Shown here piece after piece: positions 16,427 to 26,305 of a stretch of DNA of 64,000 nucleotides. Source of the DNA: an uncultured Pelagibacteraceae bacterium (lineage in GTDB: Bacteria > Pseudomonadota > Alphaproteobacteria > Pelagibacterales > Pelagibacteraceae); contig CACOMI010000001.1 in NCBI GenBank assembly GCA_902628275.1, positions 149,226 through 213,225 on the forward strand, in the 5' to 3' direction. Under the pieces are notes generated by a model. The model saw only the letters and a program-made list of their open reading frames with translations, did not search any database and had not been told where the DNA came from. Each line of letters opens with the position of its first letter. The stretch's first letter is position 1. The translations under genes were made by a program, and so were the position numbers.

Positions 16427-16973
16427 ATTTTTTAATTTTAATAATTTGCTTAGTCAAAAGAGCTAAAAGCATAATTTTAAATATTTCAGCTAATAAGAAT
16501 GGTTTTGCACCCAAGACAAAAATTGGCTTATCCCATCCAATTAATGTTCCAAGCCAAAGTAGACCCAAAATATAAATTGTTGAAGTTGCAATAATTAATT
16601 TAAATAAAATAACAAAAAGATTGTCATTTACTTTTATTTTAGAAGCTAAGTAACAAGCAGTTAAAAAGCCAATTAAGTAACCCATAGTTGGTCCTGTAAA
16701 GTAAACTAATCCAACACCTTTTTCAGGAGAATTTGAAAATACAGGAAGTCCTGCAATTCCTTCAATTAAATAAAGTCCAATTGCAGCTAGTGCAACTTTA
16801 GTTCCTAAACTTATTCCTAAAAACAATACGACAAAAGTTTGCATAGTCATAGGAACTGGATAAAAAGGAATTTTGATTTTTGCTGATATGGTTAGTGCTA
16901 TTGAACCAAGAACAACAACAACCAGGGATTTAATTAGTTTGGCATTTGTGAGACTTTTTGTTAATTCCATCAT
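16419..16973 (-). CDS. bioY: Biotin transporter BioY
   Basis: The 184-residue, roughly six-helix protein has the BioY signature KIPFYPVPMTMQTFVVLFLG, followed by YLIEGIAGLPVFS and TGPTMGYLIGF. BioY is the S-component of ECF biotin transporters and can act alone or with EcfA/T modules; no ECF ATPase is nearby. Biotin uptake fits a streamlined marine bacterium dependent on external vitamins, but I did not see whether biotin synthesis genes exist elsewhere. Two adjacent ATG codons (16973 and 16970) could both serve as start. Confidence 0.92.
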   Translation of the reverse strand: MMELTKSLTNAKLIKSLVVVVLGSIALTISAKIKIPFYPVPMTMQTFVVLFLGISLGTKVALAAIGLYLIEGIAGLPVFSNSPEKGVGLVYFTGPTMGYLIGFLTACYLASKIKVNDNLFVILFKLIIATSTIYILGLLWLGTLIGWDKPIFVLGAKPFLLAEIFKIMLLALLTKQIIKIKKFI

Positions 16974-17085
16974 TTAATAATACTCAAAATATAAAAAATA
17001 ATCTACTTATAATTGTTATGATAATTGAAAGTAAATTTTTTTTATATACAGAATATGTTAGCATTGTAATATTTAATTATATTTC

Positions 17086-19860
17086 ATGAATAAAATTCAA
17101 AAAACAGATCACTTTTATTTAATTGATGGCTCTGGATATATTTTTAGAGCATATTATGCTTTACCTCCTTTAACGAGAAAAAGTGATGGACTTCCAACAG
17201 GTGCTGTAAGTGGTTTTTGCAGTATGTTATTTAAATTATTAGAGGACTCAAAGTCTGATCAAAACTTGCAGAAACCAACACATTTTGCAGTAATATTCGA
17301 CTCAGCAAGAAAAACTTTCAGAAATGAAATTTATAGCGATTACAAAGCTAATAGGTTAGAGGCACCTGATGATTTAGCTCCACAATTTGAGTATATAAGA
17401 AAATCAGTTTTAGCATTTAATTTACCATCTGTAGATCTTCCTAATTATGAGGCGGATGATTTAATAGCCACATATGTTGATCAAATTCTTAAAAAAGGTG
17501 CAAAGGTTACAATTGTCTCATCAGATAAAGATTTAATGCAGCTTTATAAAAAAGGGGTACGAATTTTTGATCCTATGAAAAATAAATTTATAACTAATGA
17601 TGATGTTGTAAAAAAATTTGGAGTGGATGCCTCAAAAGTTATTGATGTGCAATCTTTAGCGGGAGATAGTAGTGACAATGTTCCTGGTGTTCCAGGCATA
17701 GGTATTAAGACAGCTGCAGAGCTAATTAATAAATATGGAACTTTAGAAAATTTATTAAAATTTGCGCACGAGATTAAACAAAACAAAAGAAGAGAAACTT
17801 TAATTGAGAATAAAGATAAAGCATTAATAAGCAAAAAACTTGTAACACTTGATCACAACTCTCCTGTTAATACAGAATTAAATGAATTTAAATTGCAAAA
17901 TATAGATAAAGACAAGTTATATAAATTTTTAAGAGAAATGGAATTTAACAGGTTGTTAAGCTCTGCAATTTCTGCTTATGGAGAACCTGAACTAGAAAGT
18001 AATAAGATTGAAAGCCAAAATCTAGAAAAAAAACAAAAAATAAATAACAAAAATTATTTTTTGATTAACAGTTTAGATGAAATTGATAAATGGATAGAGG
18101 AAGCAGAAGAAGTCGGTGAAATTGCTGTAGATACGGAAACCACTTCACTTGATCCTCACCAAGCAGATTTAGTGGGTATTTCTCTCTGTTCTAAAATCGG
18201 AAAAGCATGTTACATACCAGTTGGTCATAAGTCACCAAAATGCATAAACAAAGAAGCTGTAATTAAAAAATTAAAAAAAACACTAGAAGATCCAAGTATA
18301 AAAAAAATAGGTCAAAATATAAAATTTGATTTTATAGTATTTTATAAGCATGGAATAACCCTTTCATCGATGGAAGATACAATGCTGATGTCTTACGTCT
18401 TGGATGCAGGAAAAAATAGACATAATATGGATACTTTATCGGAAATTCATTTAGGTCATAAAACTATTTCCTTTAAAGAAATGGTAGGTACAGGCAAGAA
18501 AGAAATTAATTTTAGTGAAGTAGAATTAGATAAAGCAAAAGATTATGCCGCTGAAGATGCTGATATAACTTTTAGATTATATAAAAAATTTACTAAAAAT
18601 TTAAAATCAGAAAATATGATAAATATTTATGAAATTTTTGAGAAGCCATTAATAAAAATTCTAGCATTTATGGAAATAGAGGGAGTTGAAATTGATAGTA
18701 AGTTTTTAAAATCTCTTTCTTCCAAATTTGAAAAAAAAATTCAAAAACTCGAAAAAGAAGTATTTAAAATATCTAAAAAAGAGTTCAATATTGCATCCCC
18801 AAAGCAGTTAGGAGAAATAATTTACAATGATTTAAAAATAGCTGGATTAAAGAAAACTAAAAAAGGAAGTTTTGCAACAAGTGCAAGTGTATTGGAGGAT
18901 TTAGCTTTCAAAGGTCATGAGTTTCCTAAATTAATTTTAGAATGGAGACAAGTTTCAAAATTAAAAAATACTTACTCTGATGCTTTACCCGAACATTTAA
19001 ACCCAAATACAAAAAGAGTTCATACATCTTTTTTGTTAGCTGCAACAACTACCGGAAGACTCGCTTCTAGTGATCCTAATTTACAAAATATTCCAATTAA
19101 ATCAGAAGATGGAAAAGATATAAGAAAAGCTTTTAAAGCAAAAAAAGACCATTTATTTATTTCAGCAGATTACAATCAAATTGAGATGAGAATTTTAGCA
19201 GATCTAGCTGATGTAAAAGAACTTAAAAAAGCTTTTAAAAATAATGAAGATATCCATTCTTTAACAGCCAGCCAAATATTTAATTTAGATATTAAAAAAG
19301 TTAATCAAGATCATAGGCGAAAGGCTAAGGCTATTAATTTTGGAATTATTTACGGAATTTCACAATATGGGTTAGCTAAGCAAATAAATGTTTCTAATCA
19401 TGAAGCAGAGGAGTTTTTAAATTCTTATTTCGCAAAGTTTCCAGAAATTAAAGTTTATATGGATAATACAATAAAATTTTGTAGGAAAAGTGGATATGTA
19501 AATAATATTTTTGGTAGAAAATCACACTTTAATGGAATAAATGATAAAAATTTCAATGTAAGAAATTTTCAAGAGCGTGCAGCAATTAATGCACCCATTC
19601 AAGGTTCTGCTTCTGAAGTAATGAGATTAGCTATGATAAGATTAGATAAGAAATTATCAGAGAAAAAAATATATAATTCAAAAATGCTATTGCAAATTCA
19701 TGATGAATTAATTTTTGAGATCCCTAAAAAAGATGAAAAAGCAATGATTAAATTAATTCAGAAAGAGATGACCAGTGTAGCTCAAAGTGATTATCATTCT
19801 TTTTCCACACCTTTAACGGTTGATGTTAATGTGGGAGATAATTGGGGAATGTTACATTAA
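17086..19860 (+). CDS. polA: DNA polymerase I
   Basis: The 924-residue enzyme carries all three classical domains. The 5'-nuclease is at about 1-300 (LIDGSGYIFRAYYAL, NYEADDLIATY, SSDKDLMQL, GDSSDNVPGVPGIG). The 3'-5' exonuclease is at about 340-530 with its DxE intact (VDTETTS, GQNIKFDF, YAAEDADITF), so proofreading should be active. The A-family polymerase domain follows (TTTGRLASSDPNLQNIP, SADYNQIEMRILA, RRKAKAINFGIIYG, LQIHDELIFE). It fills gaps in repair and removes Okazaki primers. It is a monocistronic gene between bioY and chvI. Confidence 0.97.
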   Translation: MNKIQKTDHFYLIDGSGYIFRAYYALPPLTRKSDGLPTGAVSGFCSMLFKLLEDSKSDQNLQKPTHFAVIFDSARKTFRNEIYSDYKANRLEAPDDLAPQFEYIRKSVLAFNLPSVDLPNYEADDLIATYVDQILKKGAKVTIVSSDKDLMQLYKKGVRIFDPMKNKFITNDDVVKKFGVDASKVIDVQSLAGDSSDNVPGVPGIGIKTAAELINKYGTLENLLKFAHEIKQNKRRETLIENKDKALISKKLVTLDHNSPVNTELNEFKLQNIDKDKLYKFLREMEFNRLLSSAISAYGEPELESNKIESQNLEKKQKINNKNYFLINSLDEIDKWIEEAEEVGEIAVDTETTSLDPHQADLVGISLCSKIGKACYIPVGHKSPKCINKEAVIKKLKKTLEDPSIKKIGQNIKFDFIVFYKHGITLSSMEDTMLMSYVLDAGKNRHNMDTLSEIHLGHKTISFKEMVGTGKKEINFSEVELDKAKDYAAEDADITFRLYKKFTKNLKSENMINIYEIFEKPLIKILAFMEIEGVEIDSKFLKSLSSKFEKKIQKLEKEVFKISKKEFNIASPKQLGEIIYNDLKIAGLKKTKKGSFATSASVLEDLAFKGHEFPKLILEWRQVSKLKNTYSDALPEHLNPNTKRVHTSFLLAATTTGRLASSDPNLQNIPIKSEDGKDIRKAFKAKKDHLFISADYNQIEMRILADLADVKELKKAFKNNEDIHSLTASQIFNLDIKKVNQDHRRKAKAINFGIIYGISQYGLAKQINVSNHEAEEFLNSYFAKFPEIKVYMDNTIKFCRKSGYVNNIFGRKSHFNGINDKNFNVRNFQERAAINAPIQGSASEVMRLAMIRLDKKLSEKKIYNSKMLLQIHDELIFEIPKKDEKAMIKLIQKEMTSVAQSDYHSFSTPLTVDVNVGDNWGMLH

Positions 19861-19891
19861 ATTTATAAGATTGCCCAATTTAGGACAATTT

Positions 19892-19908
19892 AGTATTTTT
19901 AAAATACT
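19892..19908. repeat. 17-base perfect AT palindrome before chvI
   Basis: AGTATTTT-T-AAAATACT is a perfect inverted repeat with one central base, ending three bases before the chvI ATG at 19911. It could be a dimeric operator or, as RNA, a weak hairpin covering the ribosome entry site of chvI. No stronger Shine-Dalgarno is visible. Chance occurrence is possible in such AT-rich DNA. Confidence 0.4.
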
Positions 19909-19910
19909 TT

Positions 19911-20618
19911 ATGCAAAAACAGACAATAGCATTAATAGATGATGATAGAAATATTTTAACAAGTTTAAGTATCGCATTAGAAAAAGAGGGCTTTAAAGTT
20001 CAAACTTATATTGATGGCGAAAGTGCTTTAATCGGCTTAACCAGAATGCCCCCTGACTTGGCAGTCATAGATATAAAAATGCCTAAAATGGATGGAGAGG
20101 AACTATTAAAAAAACTAAGAAAAAAAACTTCTCTACCAGTAATTTTTTTAACATCCAAAGATGATGAGATTGATGAATTATTAGGTCTAAAATTAGGTGC
20201 AGATGACTTTGTTAAAAAGTCAGGAGGTTTTTCTATTAAAGTTTTGATTGAAAGAATAAGAGTTCAATTAAGAAAAAAAGACTCAAATAATTTTATAGAA
20301 GAAAATAAAAGTTTGATCATTCATGGTAGTTTAAAGTTAGATCCCTCTCAGCTTGAATGTGAATGGAATGGTAAACCACTACCTGATAAATTGACTACTA
20401 CAGAATTTTTAATAGTAAAAGAATTAGCAAAGAGACCTGGCAATATTAAAGAAAGAGCTCAACTTATGGATATTGCTTACAGAGAGGATACGGATATCGA
20501 GGACAGAACTATTGATAGTCACGTAAAACGAATTAGAAAAAAATTTAAAAAAGTAGATCCTGATTTTTCAGCTATTGAAACTAGGTATGGTAGTGGATAT
20601 AGATGGAATGTTAGCTGA
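19911..20618 (+). CDS. chvI: Response regulator ChvI (OmpR family)
   Basis: The 235-residue OmpR-type regulator has a receiver domain (IDDDR at 9-13, phospho-acceptor Asp54 in VIDIKMPKMDGEE) and a C-terminal winged helix (TTEFLIVKELAKRPGN, EDRTIDSHVKRIRKKF, GSGYRW). With the adjacent chvG kinase it matches the ExoS/ChvG-ChvI envelope and acid-stress system of alphaproteobacteria. An oddity is that the conserved receiver lysine (103) is followed by SGGF rather than the near-universal proline. The stop overlaps the chvG ATG by one base. Confidence 0.9.
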   Translation: MQKQTIALIDDDRNILTSLSIALEKEGFKVQTYIDGESALIGLTRMPPDLAVIDIKMPKMDGEELLKKLRKKTSLPVIFLTSKDDEIDELLGLKLGADDFVKKSGGFSIKVLIERIRVQLRKKDSNNFIEENKSLIIHGSLKLDPSQLECEWNGKPLPDKLTTTEFLIVKELAKRPGNIKERAQLMDIAYREDTDIEDRTIDSHVKRIRKKFKKVDPDFSAIETRYGSGYRWNVS

Positions 20619-22159
20619 TGTTTAGTAAATATATAAAAAATCTTTCAATATTAAATAAGTTCTTATTTATAAATGCAGTTATTTTTACAATTATTGGATT
20701 ATTTACATTTATATATTTAAATAATATTCAACCAAGTTTGTTAAAAAAAAAAACTCAAAATCATACAGTTATAATAAATAACACTATTGATAATATTTTG
20801 AGGCTAGATGTAAAATTTAAATCTGATGATATCAGAAGATTTTTATTTTCTACAAGATTTATTTTTCAAAATTTAGATAGAGTAATATTTTTTGACAATC
20901 AATTAAATCTTATTGGAGATACTGACACTTTAGATCTTGATCCAAGGTCATTCTCAACAAGACTTGATAAAATTGAATTTGAAAGTCTAGATAATCAAGA
21001 TGCAGAAAAAAATATTGAACAAAAAAATATAAATATAGATGAAAAAAAACCTGTTTCATTTAAAGATATATTAAAAAAATACTCTAATTCTGAAAATTTA
21101 GGAAATCCATATACCTTTACACAAGAAAATTTTAATCAATTTAAAGTCACAACAATAAAGAATGTAACAAATAATAAAATCAGTCTTGGTTATGTTGCAA
21201 TCACAGAAAATGCTAACGAGATAAAGACTGCGATAGATGAAAGGAAAGCATTTGTAATAAGGACAGCTATTTCTGTTGGATTTGTAATATTAATTTTTTC
21301 TTTTGTATTAAGTAGATATTTTATCAAGCCAATACAAAATCTAGTTGGATACACAATTCGCGTCAAAGAGAAAAGTCAAGTCAAACCAGGCATTGAAAAT
21401 CTTAAAAAAAGAAATGATGAATTGGGTCTTTTGTCTAATTCTTTAGAGGATATGACAAATGAGCTTCAAAATAGAGTCACACATGCAGAAAACTTTTCAA
21501 CAGACTTGGTTCATGAAATTAGAAATCCATTGGCATCTTTAAAAAGCGCCTCTGAAATTTTACAAGATACAAGTGATAATGAACAAAGAGATAGATTATT
21601 AAATATACTGAGTCATGATGTGCAAAGAATAGAAAGATTAATTACTGATTATTCACAAATGTTAAAAGATGAAGTTGCCTTAAGTAAAGAAAAAATGAAA
21701 AAAATAAACATTGAGCCCATTATTCAATCAGTTGTAGATGATTACAATAATATTCATCAAATGAAAAAAAAAATAAAAATTGAATATAAAAATGATGGAA
21801 AAGATGAATATTTAATTAATGGAATAGAAAATAGAATTGAACAAATTATTGCAAATTTGTTAGATAACTCTATATCATTTAGTAAAAATGGAAGTAATGT
21901 TTTTGTGAATGTCTCTGTTAATGAAAAAAAAAATATATCAATAAAAATTATTGACGAAGGTCAAGGATTTAAAGAAAAAGATACATCAAAAATTTTTAAA
22001 AGATTTTACAGTAATAGACCTGAAAAATTTGGAGAACATTCGGGCTTAGGTTTAAATATAGTAAAAAATTTAGTTGAACTCCATGATGGTGAAATTGTAG
22101 CATCAAATCGTCCAGATAATGAAGGGGCAATGATAGAGATAAGATTTCCCAATGTTTAA
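20618..22159 (+). CDS. chvG: Sensor histidine kinase ChvG
   Basis: This 513-residue membrane kinase has a TM segment near residues 12-32, a periplasmic sensor domain, and a second TM near 213-232. HAMP, a dimerisation domain with the phospho-acceptor in LVHEIRNPLASL (about His299) and a HATPase domain (LLDNSISFS, IIDEGQGF, HSGLGLNIVKNLVELHDG) follow. It is shorter than typical ChvG proteins (near 590-600), mostly in the sensor region. It would phosphorylate ChvI. The usual neighbours such as hprK and a PTS EIIA are absent; ahcY follows instead, as is also common in alphaproteobacteria. Confidence 0.9.
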   Translation: MFSKYIKNLSILNKFLFINAVIFTIIGLFTFIYLNNIQPSLLKKKTQNHTVIINNTIDNILRLDVKFKSDDIRRFLFSTRFIFQNLDRVIFFDNQLNLIGDTDTLDLDPRSFSTRLDKIEFESLDNQDAEKNIEQKNINIDEKKPVSFKDILKKYSNSENLGNPYTFTQENFNQFKVTTIKNVTNNKISLGYVAITENANEIKTAIDERKAFVIRTAISVGFVILIFSFVLSRYFIKPIQNLVGYTIRVKEKSQVKPGIENLKKRNDELGLLSNSLEDMTNELQNRVTHAENFSTDLVHEIRNPLASLKSASEILQDTSDNEQRDRLLNILSHDVQRIERLITDYSQMLKDEVALSKEKMKKINIEPIIQSVVDDYNNIHQMKKKIKIEYKNDGKDEYLINGIENRIEQIIANLLDNSISFSKNGSNVFVNVSVNEKKNISIKIIDEGQGFKEKDTSKIFKRFYSNRPEKFGEHSGLGLNIVKNLVELHDGEIVASNRPDNEGAMIEIRFPNV

Positions 22160-22166
22160 TCTAATG

Positions 22167-22194
22167 TTGATAAATTAAATCCTAGCTGTATAAA
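22167..22194 (+). promoter_or_regulatory. Candidate promoter of ahcY, implying a leaderless message
   Basis: TTGATA (22167-22172), a 16-base spacer and TATAAA (22189-22194) form a good sigma-70 match. The expected transcription start is at about 22201, next to the ahcY ATG at 22202, so the message would have almost no leader. It sits in the 42-base gap after chvG. Confidence 0.5.
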
Positions 22195-22201
22195 GCTTTC
22201 C

Positions 22202-23488
22202 ATGGAAGATTATAAAGTAAAAGACATATCCGAAGCTGATTTTGGTAGGAAAGAAATTTCAATAGCTGAAAGTGAAATGCCTGGATTAATGGCTTTAAGA
22301 GAGGAGTATTCCAAGAAAAAACCATTAAAGGGTGCAAAAATTATTGGATGTCTTCATATGACCATACAAACCGCTGTATTAATTGAAACTTTGATTGAAT
22401 TAGGTGCTGAAGTACGATGGTCGTCTTGCAACATTTTTTCAACCCAGGATCATGCTGCTGCTGCAATTGCGAAAGCTGGTATCCCAGTTTATGCTTGGAA
22501 AGGTGAAACTGAGGAAGAATATTTATGGTGTATTAAGCAAACTATAGTTGGAAAACCAGATTGGAAGCCCAACATGTTATTAGATGATGGTGGAGATTTA
22601 ACAGCTATTATGCATAACGAGTATCAGGATTTAATGAAAAATATTAAAGGTGTTTCAGAGGAAACCACCACTGGAATTAAAGCACTCAATAAAATGGAAA
22701 AAGATAAATCACTTTTAGTTCCAGCAATTAACGTTAACGACTCTGTCACAAAATCAAAGTTTGATAATTTATATGGATGTAGAGAAAGTTTGGTAGATGG
22801 AATTAGAAGAGCTACTGATGTAATGATGTCTGGAAAAATTGCAATTGTTGCGGGTTTTGGAGATGTTGGAAAAGGAAGTGCTGCATCTTTAAGACAAAGT
22901 GGTGCCAGAGTTTTAGTCACAGAAGCAGATCCAATTTGCGCTCTACAAGCTGCAATGGAAGGTTACGAGGTAGTATTAATGGAAGAGGCAATTAGTAGGG
23001 CAGATATTGTTGTAACAGCAACTGGAAACAAAGACATTGTTACAGCAGATCATATGAGAGAAATGAAGGATAGAGCTATATTATGTAACATTGGTCATTT
23101 TGATAATGAAATACAAGTTGAAGCTTTAAAAAATTATAAATGGACTGAAGTAAAACCCCAAGTACATGAAATAGAGCTCCCGAGTGGAAAAAGAATTATT
23201 CTTTTAGCTGAAGGAAGACTAGTCAATCTTGGTTGCGCAACTGGACATCCAAGTTTCGTAATGAGTGCATCATTTACAAATCAAGTTATTGCTCAAATAG
23301 AGCTTTGGCATAATCATAAAAATTATGAAAATAAAGTATACGTGCTTCCAAAACACTTAGATGAAAAAGTAGCAACATTACATCTTAAAAAGGTAGGAGC
23401 AAAACTAACAAAATTATCAAAAGAACAAGCAGACTATATAAGCGTTAAAACAGAGGGTCCTTTTAAACCAGATGCCTATCGCTATTAA
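22202..23488 (+). CDS. ahcY: Adenosylhomocysteinase
   Basis: The 428-residue NAD-dependent enzyme hydrolyses S-adenosylhomocysteine to adenosine and homocysteine, clearing the inhibitor of methyltransferases and feeding the methionine cycle. Visible are [22 protein letters not shown], the NAD site [26 protein letters not shown], and the C-terminal PFKPDAYRY with its active-site lysine and tyrosine. Length is normal for the short bacterial form. The last 17 bases overlap the start of tsaE in another frame. Confidence 0.97.
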   Translation: MEDYKVKDISEADFGRKEISIAESEMPGLMALREEYSKKKPLKGAKIIGCLHMTIQTAVLIETLIELGAEVRWSSCNIFSTQDHAAAAIAKAGIPVYAWKGETEEEYLWCIKQTIVGKPDWKPNMLLDDGGDLTAIMHNEYQDLMKNIKGVSEETTTGIKALNKMEKDKSLLVPAINVNDSVTKSKFDNLYGCRESLVDGIRRATDVMMSGKIAIVAGFGDVGKGSAASLRQSGARVLVTEADPICALQAAMEGYEVVLMEEAISRADIVVTATGNKDIVTADHMREMKDRAILCNIGHFDNEIQVEALKNYKWTEVKPQVHEIELPSGKRIILLAEGRLVNLGCATGHPSFVMSASFTNQVIAQIELWHNHKNYENKVYVLPKHLDEKVATLHLKKVGAKLTKLSKEQADYISVKTEGPFKPDAYRY

Positions 23489-23921
23489 AGATAGCAAAAT
23501 CAATATCACTTCAGAGAAGCTCACTAAAGAATTAGCTAAAAAATTTACAAAATATCTTAAAGGTGGCGAGTTTATTTTTTTATATGGTGAAATGGGTGTT
23601 GGCAAAACAACATTTGTCAAATATTTTATAAATGAGTTTCAAACATTACATAATTTACCTCACTCAGAAATTACAAGCCCTACTTTTAGTTTATTAAATG
23701 AGTATCAAGTGAAAGATATTAGAATAAAACATTATGATTTGTTCAGAATTAATAGAAAAGAAGATATCAAAAATTTAGATATTTTTGAAAAAGATAATAA
23801 GTTAATAACTCTTATAGAGTGGCCACAATTACTAAATAATATACAGAATATAAAATCTATAGATTTAACCTTTAAATATTTAAATGATTTAAATGATAGA
23901 AGTGTAGATATAAAAGTTTAA
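23472..23921 (+). CDS. tsaE: tRNA threonylcarbamoyladenosine biosynthesis ATPase TsaE
   Basis: The 149-residue protein has a Walker A motif GEMGVGKTT (39-47), [10 protein letters not shown] and a C-terminal [11 protein letters not shown], all typical of TsaE (YjeE). It assists TsaB-TsaD in making t6A37 on ANN-decoding tRNAs. The ATG at 23472 lies inside the 3' end of ahcY (17-base overlap, different frame). The SPTF and EWP motifs confirm the frame. The arrangement tsaE-amgK-murU is common in alphaproteobacteria. Confidence 0.93.
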   Translation: MPIAIKDSKINITSEKLTKELAKKFTKYLKGGEFIFLYGEMGVGKTTFVKYFINEFQTLHNLPHSEITSPTFSLLNEYQVKDIRIKHYDLFRINRKEDIKNLDIFEKDNKLITLIEWPQLLNNIQNIKSIDLTFKYLNDLNDRSVDIKV

Positions 23922-23937
23922 ACTAAAACTTATTTTG

Positions 23938-24882
23938 ATGAAAAGCATAGCAATATTAAAACAAATAAAAGGGGATGCTTCATTTAGAAAGTTTTATAGA
24001 AACAAAGAAAATAATTCGATTTTGGTACTTTCTAAGAAAGAAAAGTTAAAAAATCTTTTAATTTATGATGCGATTAATAAGATTTTAATTAAAAATAAAA
24101 TTTTAGCACCAAATCTATTAAGTGAAAATTACCCAAATGATTACATAGAAATTCAAGATTTTGGAGATCAAACCTTATTTGAAATTTTAAAAAATAAAAG
24201 GAATAATAAATTTAATATCTTTAAGGAGATTGTGAAAATTTTAAATAAAATACAATTAATAAAAGACAAAAAAGTAAAAAATTTTAAAAATAAGTTTTAT
24301 AAAATTAAAGATTATAAAAAAAAAATTTTATTTGATGAAGCTAAACTTTTTTGTGACTGGTATGTACCAAAGATACTACCTAAAGTAAAAAGTAATAAAT
24401 TTAATAAAAAATTTAAACTAGAGATAAAAAATTTATTATCAAAATTAAATTATAAAAATATTACATTTGTTCATAGAGATTTTCATGTTTCAAATTTGAT
24501 GTATTATAACAAAAAAATTGCGGTAATAGATAGTCAGGATGCACTATTTGGTAATAGAGCTTACGACTTAGCATCCTTAATTGACGACGTAAGATTAAAA
24601 ACATCTAATAGATTAAAAGAGAAAGTATTTAAGTATTATGTCAAAACAAATAAAAAAATTGATTTGAAAAAATTTAAAAAAGATTTTGAAATATTGTCCA
24701 TTTTAAGGAATTTAAAAATAATTGGTATATTTATGCGTTTAGCTGTTAGAGACAATAAAAAAAAATATCTTAAATTAATTCCCTACGCTTGGGAATTGGT
24801 TAATCATAGAATTAAAGAGCAAAATGAATTCAATAATTTGATGATACTGTTAAAAAATAATTTTCCAAAATTTATAAGGTAG
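23938..24882 (+). CDS. amgK: N-acetylmuramate/N-acetylglucosamine kinase AmgK
   Basis: This 314-residue aminoglycoside-phosphotransferase-fold protein has the catalytic loop FVHRDFHVSNLMY (about residue 178) and the metal motif VIDSQDALFGNRAYDLASLIDD. AmgK phosphorylates C1 of MurNAc (and GlcNAc) in the peptidoglycan-recycling shortcut to UDP-MurNAc. The neighbour murU encodes the next enzyme, which makes this assignment much firmer than the fold alone. The ATG at 23938 is preferred to a TTG one codon earlier. Lysine-rich, AT-driven composition is strong here. Confidence 0.87.
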   Translation: MKSIAILKQIKGDASFRKFYRNKENNSILVLSKKEKLKNLLIYDAINKILIKNKILAPNLLSENYPNDYIEIQDFGDQTLFEILKNKRNNKFNIFKEIVKILNKIQLIKDKKVKNFKNKFYKIKDYKKKILFDEAKLFCDWYVPKILPKVKSNKFNKKFKLEIKNLLSKLNYKNITFVHRDFHVSNLMYYNKKIAVIDSQDALFGNRAYDLASLIDDVRLKTSNRLKEKVFKYYVKTNKKIDLKKFKKDFEILSILRNLKIIGIFMRLAVRDNKKKYLKLIPYAWELVNHRIKEQNEFNNLMILLKNNFPKFIR

Positions 24883-24886
24883 GGTT

Positions 24887-25576
24887 GTGAAAATAAATAC
24901 AGCTTTAATTTTATGTGCAGGTTTTGGAAAGAGATTAAATCCAATTACATTAAATACTCCTAAGCCCTTATTAGAGATTAAAGATGTAAGTATGTTGGAG
25001 AGATGTATTAATTTGATCAAACAACTAGGCATTCAAAAAATCTTAATAAATACTTTTTATTTAAAGGATCAATTTTCAGTTTTTTTAAACAGTAAAAATT
25101 TCAATATTGATATCAAAATAATTGAGGATGGTGAGCATATTTTAGATACGGGTGGAGGTATTCAAAATATGGTTAAAGACTCTAATGAAAAGGATTTTTT
25201 AATTTTTAATCCAGATACAATCTGGAGTGATGACTATAAATATGAGATATTAAAAATGAAAAAAATGTATTTTTCTGAAAAATTAGAAAACATTCTTCTC
25301 CTAGCAAATAAAAAATTAAGTTTTGATAAAAAGCTAAAAGGAGATTTCAATTTAAAAAATAATTTAATTAACAAAGAGGCTGAAAAAAAATTTATTTACA
25401 TTGGGTGTCAAATAATTAATAAAAAATTATTTATTAAAGAGAAAATAGAAAATTACTCAATTTTGGAAATTTGGAATAAATTATTAAATCAAAAAAAGTT
25501 ATTTGGTTATGAAAGCCAAAAAGACTTTTATCATTTAACTGATCTGGATATTTTTAAAAAACTAAAAGATCTTTAG
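24887..25576 (+). CDS. murU: N-acetylmuramate alpha-1-phosphate uridylyltransferase MurU
   Basis: The 229-residue nucleotidyltransferase opens with LCAGFGKRLNPITLNTPKPLLEI, the GXGXRLXPXTXXXPKP pattern of sugar-1-phosphate nucleotidyltransferases. It continues with DTGGGIQNM and FNPDTIW. In this context it should convert MurNAc-1-phosphate and UTP to UDP-MurNAc, bypassing fosfomycin-sensitive MurA. The start is GTG (24887), with GGTAGGG just upstream, five bases after the amgK stop. The 3' end overlaps the convergent gpmA by 23 bases. Confidence 0.87.
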   Translation: MKINTALILCAGFGKRLNPITLNTPKPLLEIKDVSMLERCINLIKQLGIQKILINTFYLKDQFSVFLNSKNFNIDIKIIEDGEHILDTGGGIQNMVKDSNEKDFLIFNPDTIWSDDYKYEILKMKKMYFSEKLENILLLANKKLSFDKKLKGDFNLKNNLINKEAEKKFIYIGCQIINKKLFIKEKIENYSILEIWNKLLNQKKLFGYESQKDFYHLTDLDIFKKLKDL

Positions 25577-26261
25577 CTCTTTCTTGGTCAAGATATTTAC
25601 AATTAGAAATTTTGCTATTTTCAAATTCAATTAAAAGTGGGTTTCCTGTAGGAATTTCAAGTTTTGAGATTTCATTATCATTTAAATTAAACAAATGTTT
25701 GCAAAGAGCTCTTATAGAGTTTCCATGAGCTGAAATGAGAATGTTTTCACTCTTTTTATTTTTTATCTCCTTACTATAAAATTTTATTACTCTTTCATAC
25801 GTATCTTTTAAAGACTCGGTGTCAGGAATTTTTTTTGACGGAATTTTTTTGTATGTTTCAATATTTAGCGGATGATATGGATTTTTTTTATCCAAAGGTT
25901 CAGGTCTAAGATCCCAAGAACGTCTAAATTGATGAACTTTTTCTTCCCCAAGTCTTTTTTTCATTTCATCTTTATTTAGCCCTGTGAGCGCTCCATAATG
26001 TCTTTCATTTAATTCCCAAGCATTATTTACTTCTTTAAAGTCTTTCAATTCTCCTTGTATTATTTTTAAAGTATTTTTTGCTCTTATTTGAAAAGATGAA
26101 TAATAAAAATCAATTTTAATTTGTTCTTTTTTAATCAATTGACCTGCTTTTTTGGCCTCTAATTTTCCATTTTCTGTTAAATCCACATCTACCCATCCAG
26201 TAAATTTTTTTTCAAGATTCCAAACACTTTGACCATGTCTTACTAAAATTAAATAACTCAT
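25554..26261 (-). CDS. gpmA: 2,3-bisphosphoglycerate-dependent phosphoglycerate mutase
   Basis: The 235-residue enzyme has the phosphohistidine motif LVRHGQSVWNLE (His9), FTGWVDVDLTENG, ERHYGALTGLNK, RRSWDLRPEPL and the second catalytic histidine in SAHGNSIRALCKHL. It interconverts 3- and 2-phosphoglycerate in glycolysis/gluconeogenesis. The length and the ERHYGAL motif identify the dPGM type rather than generic histidine phosphatases. It is transcribed toward murU with a 23-base tail overlap. Confidence 0.95.
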   Translation of the reverse strand: MSYLILVRHGQSVWNLEKKFTGWVDVDLTENGKLEAKKAGQLIKKEQIKIDFYYSSFQIRAKNTLKIIQGELKDFKEVNNAWELNERHYGALTGLNKDEMKKRLGEEKVHQFRRSWDLRPEPLDKKNPYHPLNIETYKKIPSKKIPDTESLKDTYERVIKFYSKEIKNKKSENILISAHGNSIRALCKHLFNLNDNEISKLEIPTGNPLLIEFENSKISNCKYLDQERAKDLLVF

Positions 26262-26305
26262 CTGTTTATCTTTTAGATCAATTTGATAAAGATATATTTA
26301 TATAA

